64,000 nucleotides of DNA. Source: Garcia nutans. Lineage: Eukaryota > Streptophyta > Magnoliopsida > Malpighiales > Euphorbiaceae. Positions 12,525-24,394 of the stretch are shown here, piece after piece. How positions within the stretch are numbered: the first letter of the stretch is position 1; the number at the start of each line of letters is the position of its first letter. The stretch lies in NCBI GenBank assembly GCA_947685225.1, contig CANTUV010000014.1, positions 930,001 through 994,000 of the forward strand, given 5' to 3'. Both the position numbers and the translations under genes were made by a program. The notes beneath the pieces were generated by a model. That model worked only from the letters and a program-made list of their open reading frames with translations. It ran no database searches and was not told the DNA's origin.

Positions 12525-15500
12525 CTAAAAGGAGAAAGAGGAGCATACAGTGATGTGCTTCATTGGGTTAACAACTTCACTGCCTCCAGCGTGCCTAACA
12601 AATTCTGCTGGAGTCAGGAAGCTGCCATGGCAAACACATACTATGCTCACCTGACCTTTCCTGTACTTGTACAAAATTCCTTCTATTTTCTTTCCATTAG
12701 GGCCATCTCCTGTAGTTGTCACACTAGGCATCTGTTTCATTACATCCATCCCATTATCTTGAAAGCAATTGTTAAGAAGTTTAGCCTTTTTCGGTGGACT
12801 TTCGAGCTTAGTTTCCCCGACATTGATCGCTTTCCCACTTGCACTTGTCCTTAGGATCACCTTTGATTCTATGCTATTTTCTGTTGGCAATGACTGCAAA
12901 CTCGTAGCTCTCTTCTCTGAAGCAAAATCTTGTCCTATATGAAAATTTATTCTATCTAGCTTAAATCATATCTCAGAGATAATATTGAGAAATGAAGCAA
13001 GACAGAGTTCAAGATTAGACAAAAACTAAAATCTTCAATGTTACAAGAGCAGAGATATTTTACTCAATAGGAAAACCTATCTCCTACGAGGCAATTTTAA
13101 CTAATCGAAAACCTCTTCCTTTTTATATGAAAATTTCTTAAAGCATACTTGTCAGTGAATAAGTTTCTCTATGCATTTTATAGGCAAATGATATGAAGTT
13201 CAATTTTCTATTCATAACCTGGTCCAAATCCTCATTTTATACAAGAGAGGAAACAAAAGAGTGCGAGAATAAACAGAAACTTGTTCAATTAATCATCTAT
13301 AAATAATTTATGCTCAAAAATCTTTAACACTTTTTCTTGTGGTCTGTCTTGGAAGAGAAAAAGTTCTTGTGATAATAATTCAATAAATAGACTTATTGCA
13401 CATACTAAATTCACATTAACTTTCTTGTTATAAGAATCATTAAGTCACTAGTCTCTGTGCTCACAAGCATAAATTACAACTAAGAGAGTTACAAGCCAAA
13501 AGGAAAGATACCAAGTATGGAAGCAAGAGATCGGCAATTATGGTATAAAGAATGTGGAGATCAATAAAAGAATAGAATGAATCTTAAGCAACTTAATGAG
13601 CGCGCGCATACACACACTTTACATATTAATTTCAGCCTTATAACTACTGAATTGGACAAGCATGACAACTACATTTGAACATGTCTTGGAAGACAAGATT
13701 GTGATGTTTCAGCCTTCTATTTGGAATGGATGGAATCAATCTCACTTTATCACATAGGCTTATACGCTATCATCAATAGTGACATCCAGGCTACTAATTT
13801 TGATCAAAAGTTTCAAACTGTGATGTTTTTGTTTTTTGATTCACTATCTCCCTGCCTCACTCAAAGCTTTCAAGCTATTAAACCCTGAACCAGAGCTAGA
13901 AATTAGGCATATTTCTGTTAGAGCTAGAGTATGCAAAAATCAAGCGTACTAACATAGCGACATCCACTTTCACTTCACTCGGCAAAAACTTTAATAACTA
14001 TAGCCAATCAACTTCACTTTAATGTCATAAATTCTATATTAACATAAATCATCCATCATCCCTAAGATGCTCGAAAACGATACAAGCATGCGAAATGTGA
14101 AACCATGGAGCATAACTTATTATTCTGGATTTTAAAATTATAAATGAAGTATATTTTGTCGATATGCGCTAGGACTCAACTTCTGCATAAGGCATATACA
14201 TAGTCATTGTATCCTTTTCATTTTTGCCGATACACGGAGTGATTATATCCCCTTTTGTTTTGTTGGGTCGCAATTGAATTCTCCTTCTTTTGTCGGCTTG
14301 CCATTGAATTCTCCTTCTTGTCGGCTCGCCATTGAATTCAAGGTATGATCACATCATTTCATTACAATAGTTGCTACAAAATAGAATATTCTTAAACACC
14401 TTTGCATGTAGATTTCCAAAAATTCTCCTAGCCTATTGGCTTAACTCCTTTTTTACGCATTTCCTCTTATTAGTTCCATGAACAAGATGCCATACAAACT
14501 GGCACTTGCACTAAAACGCAAACTACATAATGCAGCATTATTCTTCATTTCTATTCAAAGCAAACCGACTGTGACCGTTTCACTAATTATAAGAGCATTC
14601 TTCTTCTTTAATCAGTATAATATTTCACTACCCTTCTATAAATTTCGTACTTATTGTTTATCAATCAACCTACGAATTAATAAACAATTCAACATATACA
14701 ACTATACAAGAACTAATATTCTAAACAGAATTAAATGAAGCAGCGATAACAATGCCATCTATCGAAACATATTCAATGAAAAAATGCTGAAAAATTCTGT
14801 TGTGATAAATTTCTAGTATCCAAACCCTAATGTTTTTGAAAAACAAGTAGCACACTGCAACTAGAATTGACTTCAATTCAATTAAATTAAGCATAGTAAA
14901 TAAGAAAGTTAGAAAGATAAAAGTATACCTTCAAGTTTTCTAGTGGCAGCCAAAGAGGATTGTTTCTTGATTTGAAAAAGGGCACGACACAAGGCAGGGC
15001 TCCTAGCAGCAGAAGCAGCAGCCCAAGCAGCCGCTTTAGCAGATGAAGTTGGCATTTGCTCTGATTCTGGAGATTTCTCCTTCTCAGTAACTGCCACATT
15101 TTGATTCCTTTGCCCAAAGATGAATCCCTCTGTGGCCTCAATTTTGCTCATAGCTAAAGCCATAATAGTTGCCTTTCTCTGTTCTTGCTCTGCCTCAGTA
15201 GGAACAGAGTAAGACTTTGCCAAGGAAAGGGAGGACTTAGACAATGGAGAACCAAATTTTCCAGGATCCTTGTTTAGAGTCAGCATCCCAATAATGGATG
15301 ATGATCTAGATAATAAAGGCTTTTCATGGGAGCTTTGATTCTTTTGACTACTGTAAATGCCACCCAAAGAAAGTCCAAGATTGATATCAACTGGTTTTTC
15401 ATGAACTTTCTTTTCTTGATTAGTGCTTAATTGGGTTGTTTCTTGCGGTAAAAATCTCTCCAGAACGTCTTTTGGATGCTCATTGTCTTGCATGGGGGAA

Positions 15501-15529
15501 AGCTTGGTCTCACTTTCACCAGCCTTCAT
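12525..15529 (-). CDS. Ninja-family protein (ABI5-binding protein, AFP-like)
   Basis: Transcriptional co-repressor adaptor of the NINJA/AFP family. These nuclear proteins bind ABI5-type bZIPs (AFPs) or JAZ proteins (NINJA) and recruit TOPLESS through an EAR motif. Two coding exons, 15529-14929 and 12934-12525, are joined across a 2.0 kb intron and give 336 residues. The EAR motif INLGLSLGG is at about residues 49-57. A middle conserved helix (AEQEQRKATIMALAMSKIEA) and the C-terminal family domain (GPNGKKIEG ... IVCVCHGSFLTPAEFVRHAGG ... NPMKHITV) are intact. Exon 1 is preceded by an acceptor (ttctgttttag, ending at 15544) with no ATG between it and 15529, so there is a 5' UTR intron and 15529 is the first usable start. 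The length (336 versus over 400 for NINJA itself) and the DVLERF N-terminal motif favour an AFP over NINJA. Confidence 0.92.
12935..14928 (-). other. Intron of the Ninja-family gene
   Basis: A 2.0 kb intron, donor at 14928/14927 and acceptor at 12936/12935 on the minus strand. It holds a three-unit minisatellite of about 28-30 bp at 14265-14339 (unit core GCCATTGAATTCTCCTTCTT) and a short CG/CA-alternating tract near 13603-13618. No nested gene was seen. Confidence 0.7.
14265..14339. repeat. Minisatellite, about 2.7 units of 28 bp
   Basis: Three consecutive units share GTCGg(c)(t/c)(t/c)GCCATTGAATTC followed by tccttctt. The first unit starts GGGTCGCAATTGAATTC and is diverged. The array lies inside the intron of the Ninja-family gene. 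Confidence 0.75.
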
Positions 15530-15950
15530 GAAAACGTCTGCCACTAAAACAGAAACTGCAAGAATTAGAACCGGAACTCTTATTCTGTTATCAGAAAACA
15601 GATACTGGTTAAAACAAAACAGAAAAACGAACTGAAAGATTAAGAATCAGTGTAAAATGACAAATACCCATCTGAAAAATCTAAAGAAATTAAGGCAAAA
15701 TCATAATAAAAACAACCAAATAATCTTTTAAAAAAATCAAGAAAAAACAACCATATAATCTTACCCAAAAAAGAAAAAAGAAAGAAACAGAACAAGAAGA
15801 AAAAAAAGACAGAATCATAAAGAAAAAGAAGACAGACCCAGATGAACTTGTGATTGATTGCCGGAAGAGAAAGTTTGAAAGACAGGAAAATTGAACAAAA
15901 TTTTGGTTTAAACAGAAGCAGAAGCAGCAGAAAGTAGTAAAGTAGTCATA
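15530..15950 (-). other. 5' UTR and leader intron of the Ninja-family gene
   Basis: A splice acceptor lies directly upstream of the coding exon. The purine/pyrimidine-biased sequence out to about 15950 looks like a leader intron plus the first non-coding exon. The exact donor and transcription start could not be fixed without transcripts. Confidence 0.5.
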
Positions 15951-16034
15951 CTAGTAAAGGAAAACTCGAAAGAAAAAAAAAAAAAAACAGAGATCTTTGG
16001 TATTTGAAGAGATGACAACACATTTCGAAAAGGA

Positions 16035-16044
16035 GCCACGTGGC
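16035..16044. promoter_or_regulatory. Perfect G-box/ABRE palindrome
   Basis: GCCACGTGGC is a 10-bp palindrome containing the CACGTG core and the ABRE form CCACGTGG. It lies about 505 bp upstream of the Ninja-family start codon and close to the expected transcription start. AFP genes are ABA-induced and AFP proteins antagonise ABI5, whose binding site this is, so a feedback loop is plausible but inferred. Confidence 0.7.
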
Positions 16045-16049
16045 AAACA

Positions 16050-18230
16050 GTAGAAAGAGAGAGAATTAGATCAAGTCAGTGTCACGTACGGTGTTTTAGT
16101 CCCTTCTGTGTGCTGCTTGTCTGAGAACGAGAGAGAGAGAGAGAATTTTTTTTTTTTTTGTATTTGCGAATTGAAGAAGAAGCTGTCTCCGCTCACTGCT
16201 GACTCATTTTTGACCAGAAACACTTACTGCTCGCTGTTTTTGCTCTCTCTTTCCCTCTTTGATCCATTTGGATTTGGGTTAGTTTTGTAATTTGATCAAA
16301 TTTCCACTGTAACCAATTCTCGAAAATACTTTCCTCTGTCTCATTTTACAGATTATTTTTTAAAAGAATTTTGGGCAAATAGCCAGAAGGTGTAAAAATT
16401 ATTATAAACTTCATTCGTCTTAAATGGATCATATGTATATATATATATATTGCATTTATTTTGAGTTTTATGTTTACATGCAAGTTTGTTACAAAACAAC
16501 TATATTTATTTCTTTATCGCACATATATTTATTTCTTCGCAAATGTATTGATACATTGATATGATCGTATCATTTTAAAATATTTTATTCATCTCGTTAA
16601 AATTATTATTTTTAATTTATATATATTTATTAAATTTATTATTAAATTTTTTAAATATTATATTAAATTACTTTTAATTAATTAAATTATTCTCTATTAA
16701 TTTATTAATATTATACTCTTATCTCATTAATTGAATGATTAATGATAAATTTATAGTTAAAAAATTAATTAATTTTTTTAATTCTATAAAGTAACAATTT
16801 AAGAAAAAGAATTTTATTTATAAAAGTGACGATTTTAGGGAGAGAATATCAATTTAAAAACTAAACTATATTTTCTACTTTTTAATTTTTTTATTACTGT
16901 TACTAATATTGTATTAATATCATGAAATTTTATAGCAAATAAAAAACAATAATAAATTCTTAAATTTAAAAAATAATAATAAATTCTTAAAATTTTTAAT
17001 ACTAATTTATGATTGATATATAATTGAGAAAAATATATATTTATTATTAGATAATGTCTTTATATGTAATTTTTAAAAAAATAAAAAAAATTACAATGAT
17101 ATTTAAAAAATTAATTTATTTTATTAAAAATACTGTAATAATTATCTAATACTATAAAAAATTAAAAAGCAAGAAGGACTCATCGTTTTGTTTATTTTTT
17201 TTATACAGAAATCTATAATGCATATTGGGATACAATAAGCCAGTAATGTATATACAACGAGACAACACAATTTATTAATAAAACCTACATTATGTGTAGA
17301 TATTAATCTACACTACTTTCGGGGTAACTGTATAAAGGCATTTCAACAAGTAGTTATCAAACTACTTTATAAATGCGATTTTTTTTTTAAAAACTTTATA
17401 AGTGTGAATTTTTAAGTTTATATTAATCATATAACAAAATATTTATATTAAGATTTAATATTAACTTTGAGCTAAAAATCAGGGTCCAAATTAAGTTTTT
17501 GTCATATTTCTATATAAAAAAATTACTATTACACAACTAATTTGTACTTAATATTTTAATTTCAATTATTATAAAAGTAATCAATTTAATTTTTAAACTA
17601 ATTTTAATGAAAAATGAAAAATAATATAATTAAAATACTATATAAATTAAAATATTAAAATATAATAAAAAATTTATTACTCTGTAAATAAAATTAAAAT
17701 ATTGATTATGCAATTAAAAATTTATTATAAACTTATATTATAAATTATTATGAATGATATGAAATCATTATGATCCCTTGTTAAATTATTATTAACGATG
17801 TTAAAATTTCCTATCTAAATAAAATATATATTTAGATAGTTTAAAAATATATTTAACGCAACCCGTATATTTATATCAAATTTTGATTAACAATTCTTGT
17901 ATACCATATGAACGTTTAAATATATTTAATTTTTTATATGTTATTTAATTTTTCTTTAAATATATTTTAAGCTATAAATATTATAATATTCTATATAAGA
18001 TATTTTGAACATATATATATATATTAAAAAACATGCATTTAAGATTTTAGAATATACAATAAAATAAAAATAAAAAAAAATCGAGAAGTCACTTTTTGGA
18101 GGAACAATGAACAGAGAAGAGTTTTAGGCTTTTAGAATAATAATAATAAATATAAAATAACACTAATAATAAGGAGTGGCAATAGTCATGCTAAACAAAA
18201 AAAAAAGGAGTGGCAATAGTAATTTGAGTT
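16050..18230. other. Ninja-family promoter region and AT-rich intergenic DNA
   Basis: A GA-rich tract (16128-16143) and a T-run lie near 16150. From 16320 on the DNA is very AT-rich with no gene recognised; a short (AT)n is at 16435-16449. Confidence 0.55.
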
Positions 18231-18430
18231 TGAACTGGAAAGTCGAAAGAGAACGAATGGGGAATTTGGAGAGATGTAAGAACGGCGTTGGCTTAATTTG
18301 AAAAAGTAACTTTTGCTGAGTTTAGAGAAGTGCGTGGTGTCAGTGTTCCGGGTCTTCATTAGACACGTGTCATCGTCATAGCCGTTTTGTTATTGCTGAT
18401 TCCGAATGGTGTACTCGATGAGCTCTTTTA
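18231..18430. other. GC-richer island with G-box in the AT desert
   Basis: This 200-bp block has clearly higher GC than its surroundings. It contains the perfect palindrome GACACGTGTC at 18362-18371 (CACGTG core). No open frame resembles a protein. It may be a distal regulatory element or the remnant of an insertion. Confidence 0.4.
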
Positions 18431-19200
18431 GCCTCTTTTTTTCATTTTTTATTTTTATTTTATTTTTTTTACATACACTGCGTGAGGTGGAGGCAAAAAT
18501 TAAAATCAGTGAAAAGCTAACTTTTTATTAAATTTATATATTTAAAATTTTTATTAGTTAAAATTTTTATAAAATATATTTTTATTTTAAAATAATAAAT
18601 TTAACACCTTCTAATATGTTTTAAATTTTTTATTTTAATATAGTTAATATAATTATAATTTTATATGTAGTATTTTTTTAGATACAATTATATGTTTACT
18701 ATATATATATGATATATCTAATAAATGGAAAAAATAATAAATAAAATAAAATAATTTTTTATAGAATTTAAATTAAAAAAATATAATTGAGAAATTTATA
18801 TATAGATATCATTTATATCTATTTGAAGCCATACATAGAAAAAAAAAATAAAAGAGGGGAAAATTGACTTTCAGAGCCAAACATTTTTTATATATTTATA
18901 TATAAAAATAAAAGAGAAATGACAGTTCAGTGAGGGGCTTGAGGCTCCACTAGCCCCTTTGTAGATCCGCTTCTGTATTATATTATTTTTTATTAATTTA
19001 AATAAAATTTTTAATGAAATACAAAAGTAAAAGAATTTTATTATATATGAACTAATAAAAAATAATGAAAAGACAAAAATAATAATAATTTTCATAAATA
19101 TTTCGTAATAAATAAGAAATAAAAATAAAAAAAGTTATTAAATACACTATACAGACAAGCCGTTTATCCTTTAGAAAAATTTAAACGGCGACTCTACATC
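18431..19200. other. AT-rich DNA with a TE-end remnant
   Basis: Mostly low-complexity AT. Around 18925-18978 a GC-richer string (GGGGCTTGAGGCTCCACTAG, then AGCCCCTTTGTAGATCCGC) resembles the degenerate end of a repeat commonly seen in plant genomes. The other end was not located. Confidence 0.4.
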
Positions 19201-19220
19201 AAAAATAAAATAAAATAAAA

Positions 19221-19370
19221 GTGGGACCCAATGGATGACTGAATTGATTTGGATGTAAGAAGGGACCCACAGTGGCACTTTTTAATTTTTTTTTATGATG
19301 CCATGAAATTGCAGACAAGGCGGAGTGAGTTGCCACGTGACCAGAATCTTCAATAACGCATGCACGTGTC
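19221..19370. promoter_or_regulatory. Cluster of TCP-type and G-box-type motifs
   Basis: GTGGGACCC (19221-19229) and its inverse GGGACCCAC (19262-19270) match the class II TCP consensus GTGGNCCC. Two CACGTG cores follow, in TGCCACGTGAC (near 19331) and GCACGTGTC (near 19362). They stand out from AT-rich surroundings. The Ninja-family promoter is over 3 kb to the left and the GUX gene over 6 kb to the right, so the target gene, if any, is unknown. Confidence 0.4.
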
Positions 19371-21700
19371 TATTGTACAACTCAGCTTTTTTGGTCTTCC
19401 CTAAAATTTCCCAGCAAACGTGCAAAGAGAAAAGAAATTTAGATTTAACTTTTTAATTTTATCTAAATTTAATAGTATGGGCTGTCTAGACTTTTGGTTG
19501 AAGCCCCTTATTAACATAAGAGGAAATTACATCAAATACGGGCTTTTCGGATTCAGTTTTTTTTTTCACGCCGCTTTTTGAATTTAAATTTTTTTTAGCA
19601 AAACATAATTTTTAATAATTTTAAAATTTTAAAATTTTAAATTTAAATTAAAAATAAAAGATATATTTTTTTAAAATTTTTAAATTAATAAAATTTAAAA
19701 AATTATATTTAAGATGTTTTTCAAAAATATTCCTTTTATAAATACAGTCTAATTTCTTAAAACTTTTCTATGAAAAATAGAAAAATACGGAATTTACTAT
19801 ATTCTATAAAAAGTTTTACTAAATGAATGTATTTTCTGAATTTTCTATAAAGTATAAATATTCCAATTTTTTTAGAAAATTAAAAATAGAAAAATATAAA
19901 AGTATTTTCTATAAGTAAATACAACTATAATTTTTTCTTTTCAATTTTAGGAAACTTCCTTTTTTTTTTCTTTTTTACAGTTTTATGGCATTGTTTTATT
20001 TTTCTTTTCTCTGTTTTTTTTATAATATATATTTTTTTATTTTTTTATTCATGAATAAGTTTTATTGTTCTCAAATTCATAATATACACAAAAAATTATA
20101 AAAAGTATGTACAAAATACACATACAATAAATATAAATATATGCACAATATACACACAATGTACTTAATATTTTTTAATTTTATTTTTGTTAAATTTATA
20201 CACACACAATATACATAATATATACACAATGTACTTAATATTTTTTAATTTTATTTTTTTAAAATTATATACACACAATATATATATATATAATATAAAT
20301 ATAACATATAAATTTAATATATAATATACAAGCATATACATAATATATAAAAAAATATATACACAATAAACTTAATATTTTTTAACTTTATTTTTTAAGT
20401 TTATAATATGTAAAAGTTATTTAAAAATATTTTTATATTTTTATTTTTTGATATAAATTTTATGATTATTATTTCTTATTTGAAATCAATATTAAAATTT
20501 TTCCTATAAAAAAATTAATACATTTTATATGTCAAAGGTATAATTTAAAATATTAATTTTTATTATTTTTATTAAAATATATTTATTTAATAGTAAAATT
20601 TAAAAAAATATGAAAACTGAAGTAAATATTATTTGAAGTGAGAAAATATGTGCTTTTATAAAAAATATATTATTCAGATTGATGAAAAAGATATTTAAAA
20701 AAAAAGGAAATATTGTTTAAACTGTTTTTAAAAGTATAGTATTTTTAAAATTAAACTTTTTTTAGGATAGTTTTGTAAAAGTTCCTTGATACAGTACCAA
20801 TTGTGTGCTCGCATTTTTTATTTAATATATATATTTAATATTTTTTCTATTAATATATATTTAATATTTTAATTTATATGAATTATTTTTATAAATTTAA
20901 ATATTACATTTTAATAATTTTAAATAATAATATAAAAAATATGAATAAAAGTTACTATATATAGACCATTTGAAAAATAATGAAATATATTATATATTAA
21001 TTTATATAAATATTTAATTGAAAAATATAAGAAGAACAATTGATAAAAAAATTATATAATTTTTTTTATAAAATAATTTTTATACAAGCCAAATTATGCA
21101 AGAGATATTTAAAAATTTTAGTGTTTATTAAATATCAAAAAATATAAATATGATTTTCATCTTTAGATTTAGAAGTACATATACATTTTTTTTTCAAAAT
21201 ATATAATATGTTCATAAAATTGAATATATAAATATATATAAATTAATTGAAATGAAATATACACCTGATGTTTTTTCATATTTTTAATTACATATTATGT
21301 ATTATGGACTTCTGTCAATTTTTTATATATTTACTCCATTTTTATTGTCAATTTTTTTATATATTTACACTATTTTATAAAATTATTGTATATTTTTAAA
21401 ATAAAAATATGAGATATATATCCGTAAATTTAAATATCAATCAAACTCATATTAACACAGTTTTGCTTAAATATCGTATATGGATTTGGAAAAATAAAAA
21501 AGAAAGGTGAGTAGGAAATGTGTAAAAGGTATTGACATGGCACGTGCGCATCCAGCTGTCTTCTTCCCTCTTTAGTCAGTGGCTAAGGATTTTTGCATTT
21601 TTGCTGGCTCTGCATTAATACTTCACTAGTTTAATTGATTGATCTAAATACATTTTTTTATTTTTTAAAAAATAATAATCATAATTTTATACCTTTTCAT
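19371..21700. other. AT-rich intergenic DNA with degenerate short repeats
   Basis: No gene was recognised. At 20150-20405 a unit with the core cacaatgtacttaatatttt followed by a T/A stretch recurs at 20155, 20227 and, more diverged, 20363. A CACGTG core is present in TGGCACGTGCGC near 21538. Confidence 0.55.
20150..20405. repeat. Degenerate tandem repeat, AT-rich with CA motifs
   Basis: Three copies of a unit with the core acttaatattttttaa, separated by alternating acacaatata stretches. The first two are about 72 bp apart and almost identical over 35 bp; the third is about 136 bp further on and diverged. Confidence 0.6.
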
Positions 21701-21705
21701 TCTCT

Positions 21706-21827
21706 GCATTTGAAATAATTATATAATAAAATCATTGTATTACAATAAGCCAACATTGCTACGTGTTAATATTTAACTGGCTTGTTGTAATACAACGGTT
21801 TTATTGTATAATTATTTCTGCATTTGC
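21706..21827. repeat. Short near-perfect inverted repeat (hairpin)
   Basis: Left arm 21706-21752 and right arm 21778-21827 are complementary with only a few mismatches (left GTATTACAATAAGCCA; right TGGCTTGTTGTAATAC), with a 25-nt spacer. The size fits a mini-MITE or a hairpin precursor. No TIR-type consensus of a known superfamily was recognised. Confidence 0.7.
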
Positions 21828-21853
21828 CCTGAACCACTTTATCTATATTTCTC

Positions 21854-21888
<35 letters not shown>

Positions 21889-23379
21889 ACTCTTCATTTC
21901 CAATGTAATTAGACAAAAAATTATTATTCTTGTATTTCCAATTTAGCCTGATTATTAATGCATTTTTTTGGATTTTTTTTTCAATTCGTCTCTCTTGTTT
22001 AATAATAATACTCCATCTATTTTGAATTTATAAATACTTCATCCGTTTTAAAATATATATCATTTTAAAATTTTAATTTTATTTTAAAATATTTAATAAT
22101 ATTGGGATAAAATTTAATATTATATACTATTTATTCTTTGTATTTAATATTGTTATTAATAATTATATTTTCAACCATTCAAAATGACATATTAGAGAGA
22201 TAAATAATTAATTAAGAATTAAAGGTAAACAATTATTTTTATTAAAAATATAAATTTATATGCATTTTTTATATTATATTATTATTGTAATATGAAGTAT
22301 ATTTATTAAATCTTTTTAATAAGCAATATTAAATATAAATATAATAAAAATTTTAATATATTAATTAATTTATTAACATAAAAAATATGTTGTAATTTGT
22401 GACAATAAAAGTAATGTGATCAATTTGAGATGGATGATATAATAAAAAACAATCTTTAATATTCTTATAAAGATAAAGGATAAAGATATTTAAAAAAAAA
22501 TCTTTAATTTTTTTAATTAATCTATTAGCCATTTTTTTTATTAAGTGTTTACATATTTTATTTTTTAATTTGGTTGAAATAGACCCGATCGCTAAGAGGA
22601 GCTTCACTCGGTCAGCAAACTTAATAAAAGAAAATTAAAGAAGCTTCACTCTTTTAAATGTTTAGTATGATTTAGTAACATATGATATTATATAGTATAA
22701 TGTTGTAATTATTTATTTATATTTGAAAATATAATATTATTTTTTATTTAATGTAATGATATTTGATAAAATTTATTAAATAATACAAATGAAAATAAAA
22801 ATTTAAAAAAATTAACATTTTTTAAAACTTATTAATGTTCATGATCTTAAAATAAAAACTATACTATAAAAATAAAAATAAAATAAATAAAAAATTAAAT
22901 CATATTATATCTTATCAAATTATGGTAAGCTAACATCCAATAGATTCCACCCAAAAAAAATAAAAAAGAAATGATATATAGATTTTATTAATAAGTTTTT
23001 ATTTACTGAATGTATATATATATATATATATAATTCGTGATAATATTTTCTATAAAAAATAGAACGTAATAGGAGCAAAAAACGTAAGAACGGCAACCGA
23101 ACTACATTAATGTAGGCCGAATAAGAACAAATATGAGAAATGAGCTTTTTACAAGCAACGCATTGAAACCTCCAACCTCCAACATACAAAGCAAATCTTC
23201 AAAACACAATTTTCAATCCAACGTTGAGTTTTCGTATTCTTGAAATTATGAGTTTTATATTTGCATTGACTTTTTTTTTTAAAAAAAAAATTAATTCTTG
23301 AATTCGTCAAAAGTATATGAAATATTTATTAGGAGAGATAATAATAATATGTTTTAAATAATAATAATTTACGTAGTAC
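21828..23379. other. AT-rich intergenic DNA with (TTA)n
   Basis: Contains a TTA/ATT microsatellite at about 21857-21886 and an (AT)n at about 23013-23032. Small reading frames exist, but none is recognisable or has codon bias suggesting a gene. Confidence 0.55.
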
Positions 23380-24386
23380 TAGGGCTGTTCAAAAAATCCA
23401 TGGCCCGAAAAACCCGGCCCGATCCGAGGGGTTCGGGCCGGGTTGGGCAAGCCCTAAAATCATTTAGGGTCGGGCTTCGGGTTATATTTTACTGCCCAAA
23501 CTTGGATCGGGTCGGGCTTCGGGTTATGCTTCAAAATTTTCGGGCTCACCCGACCCGGCCCGAAAAATATTTAATTTTTTTTAAATCTTATATAAATATT
23601 AAAAACCCTAAAAACTTGAAAACATAACACTCTCTCCCTCTGCCCTCTTTTCTTTGCGCCGCAGCTCCTTCAGCAGGTCCAGCACGTTCAGCAAGTCCAG
23701 CAGTAACAGCAGTCCAGCAGCAGCAGCAGTCCAGCAGCAGCAGCAGTCCAGCAGCCAAGTCGTCCAGCCCAGCAGCAGCATCTCGCAGTAGCAGCAGCCT
23801 CTTGCAGCAGCAGCAGCAGAAGCCTCTCGCAGTAGCAGCAGCGCCCAGCAGTCTCGTTCACCAGCAGGTCGTCCTCCCAGCATCAGCAGCAGGCAGCAGA
23901 TCTTCTCAGCAGCAGCAAGTCCAAGCAGCGGCAGCGGCAGCCGCAAGCAACGGCAGCGGCAGCGACAGTAATTTTTAAAAAAAGCTGATACATTTTAAAA
24001 TCTTTAGCTTCAGCAATTATATTGATTAAACGTGACTAATCCTTAACTCTGGAAAATATAAGATTTCTTGAAATTTCTGGAATGATTTTAAAATCTTAAG
24101 CTTCAGCAATTAGTCGTTGAAATTTTTAACAGCAATTTCCTTGCCTCCTGATTTGCAGCAAAACCAAAGACAATTGGAATTTAAAAAATTAAAATTTATT
24201 TTTTTTAAAAAAAAATTGGCCCGTTGGGCTAGCCCGACCCAGCCCGAACCCGGTTAGGCCCGAATTGGCCCAGCCCGATCGGGCTTAGGGTCGGGCTTCG
24301 GGCTGTGTTTTGCAGCCCGAACAGTTTTCGGGCCGGGCTACGGGCTGAGGTGAAACCCGGCCCAGCCCGGCCCGAGAACACCTCTA
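23380..24386. mobile_element. Non-autonomous hAT element with GC-rich ends and CAG-rich core
   Basis: The flanks carry a perfect 8-bp direct repeat, CGTAGTAC (23372-23379 and 24387-24394), the target-site duplication length of hAT elements. The ends are inverted: TAGGGCTGTTC on the left and GAACACCTCTA on the right. Subterminal regions of about 190 bp on each side are packed with GGGTCGGGC / GGCCCGGCCC motifs in both orientations, as in hAT elements whose transposase binds subterminal repeats. No transposase is encoded. The centre (about 23650-23970) is a CAG/CAGCAGTCC-rich imperfect repeat tract. The 1007-bp element is strikingly GC-rich at its ends compared with the genome. Confidence 0.9.
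23650..23970. repeat. CAG-rich imperfect minisatellite inside the hAT element
   Basis: Runs of (CAG)3-6 are separated by TCC, CCT, TCTCG and similar spacers. The opposite strand is open for 112 codons as a Leu/Ala/Cys-rich low-complexity frame, which I read as a by-product of the repeat and not a gene. Confidence 0.75.
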
Positions 24387-24394
24387 CGTAGTAC

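Noticed and set aside
22920..23189. 89-codon minus-strand frame with Cys and aromatic residues
   Set aside because: No recognisable domain; it ends in an (AT)n-derived IYIYIYI tract.
23608..23946. 112-codon minus-strand frame rich in Leu, Ala and Cys
   Set aside because: It is the reverse reading of the CAG-rich repeat inside the hAT element, with no domain.
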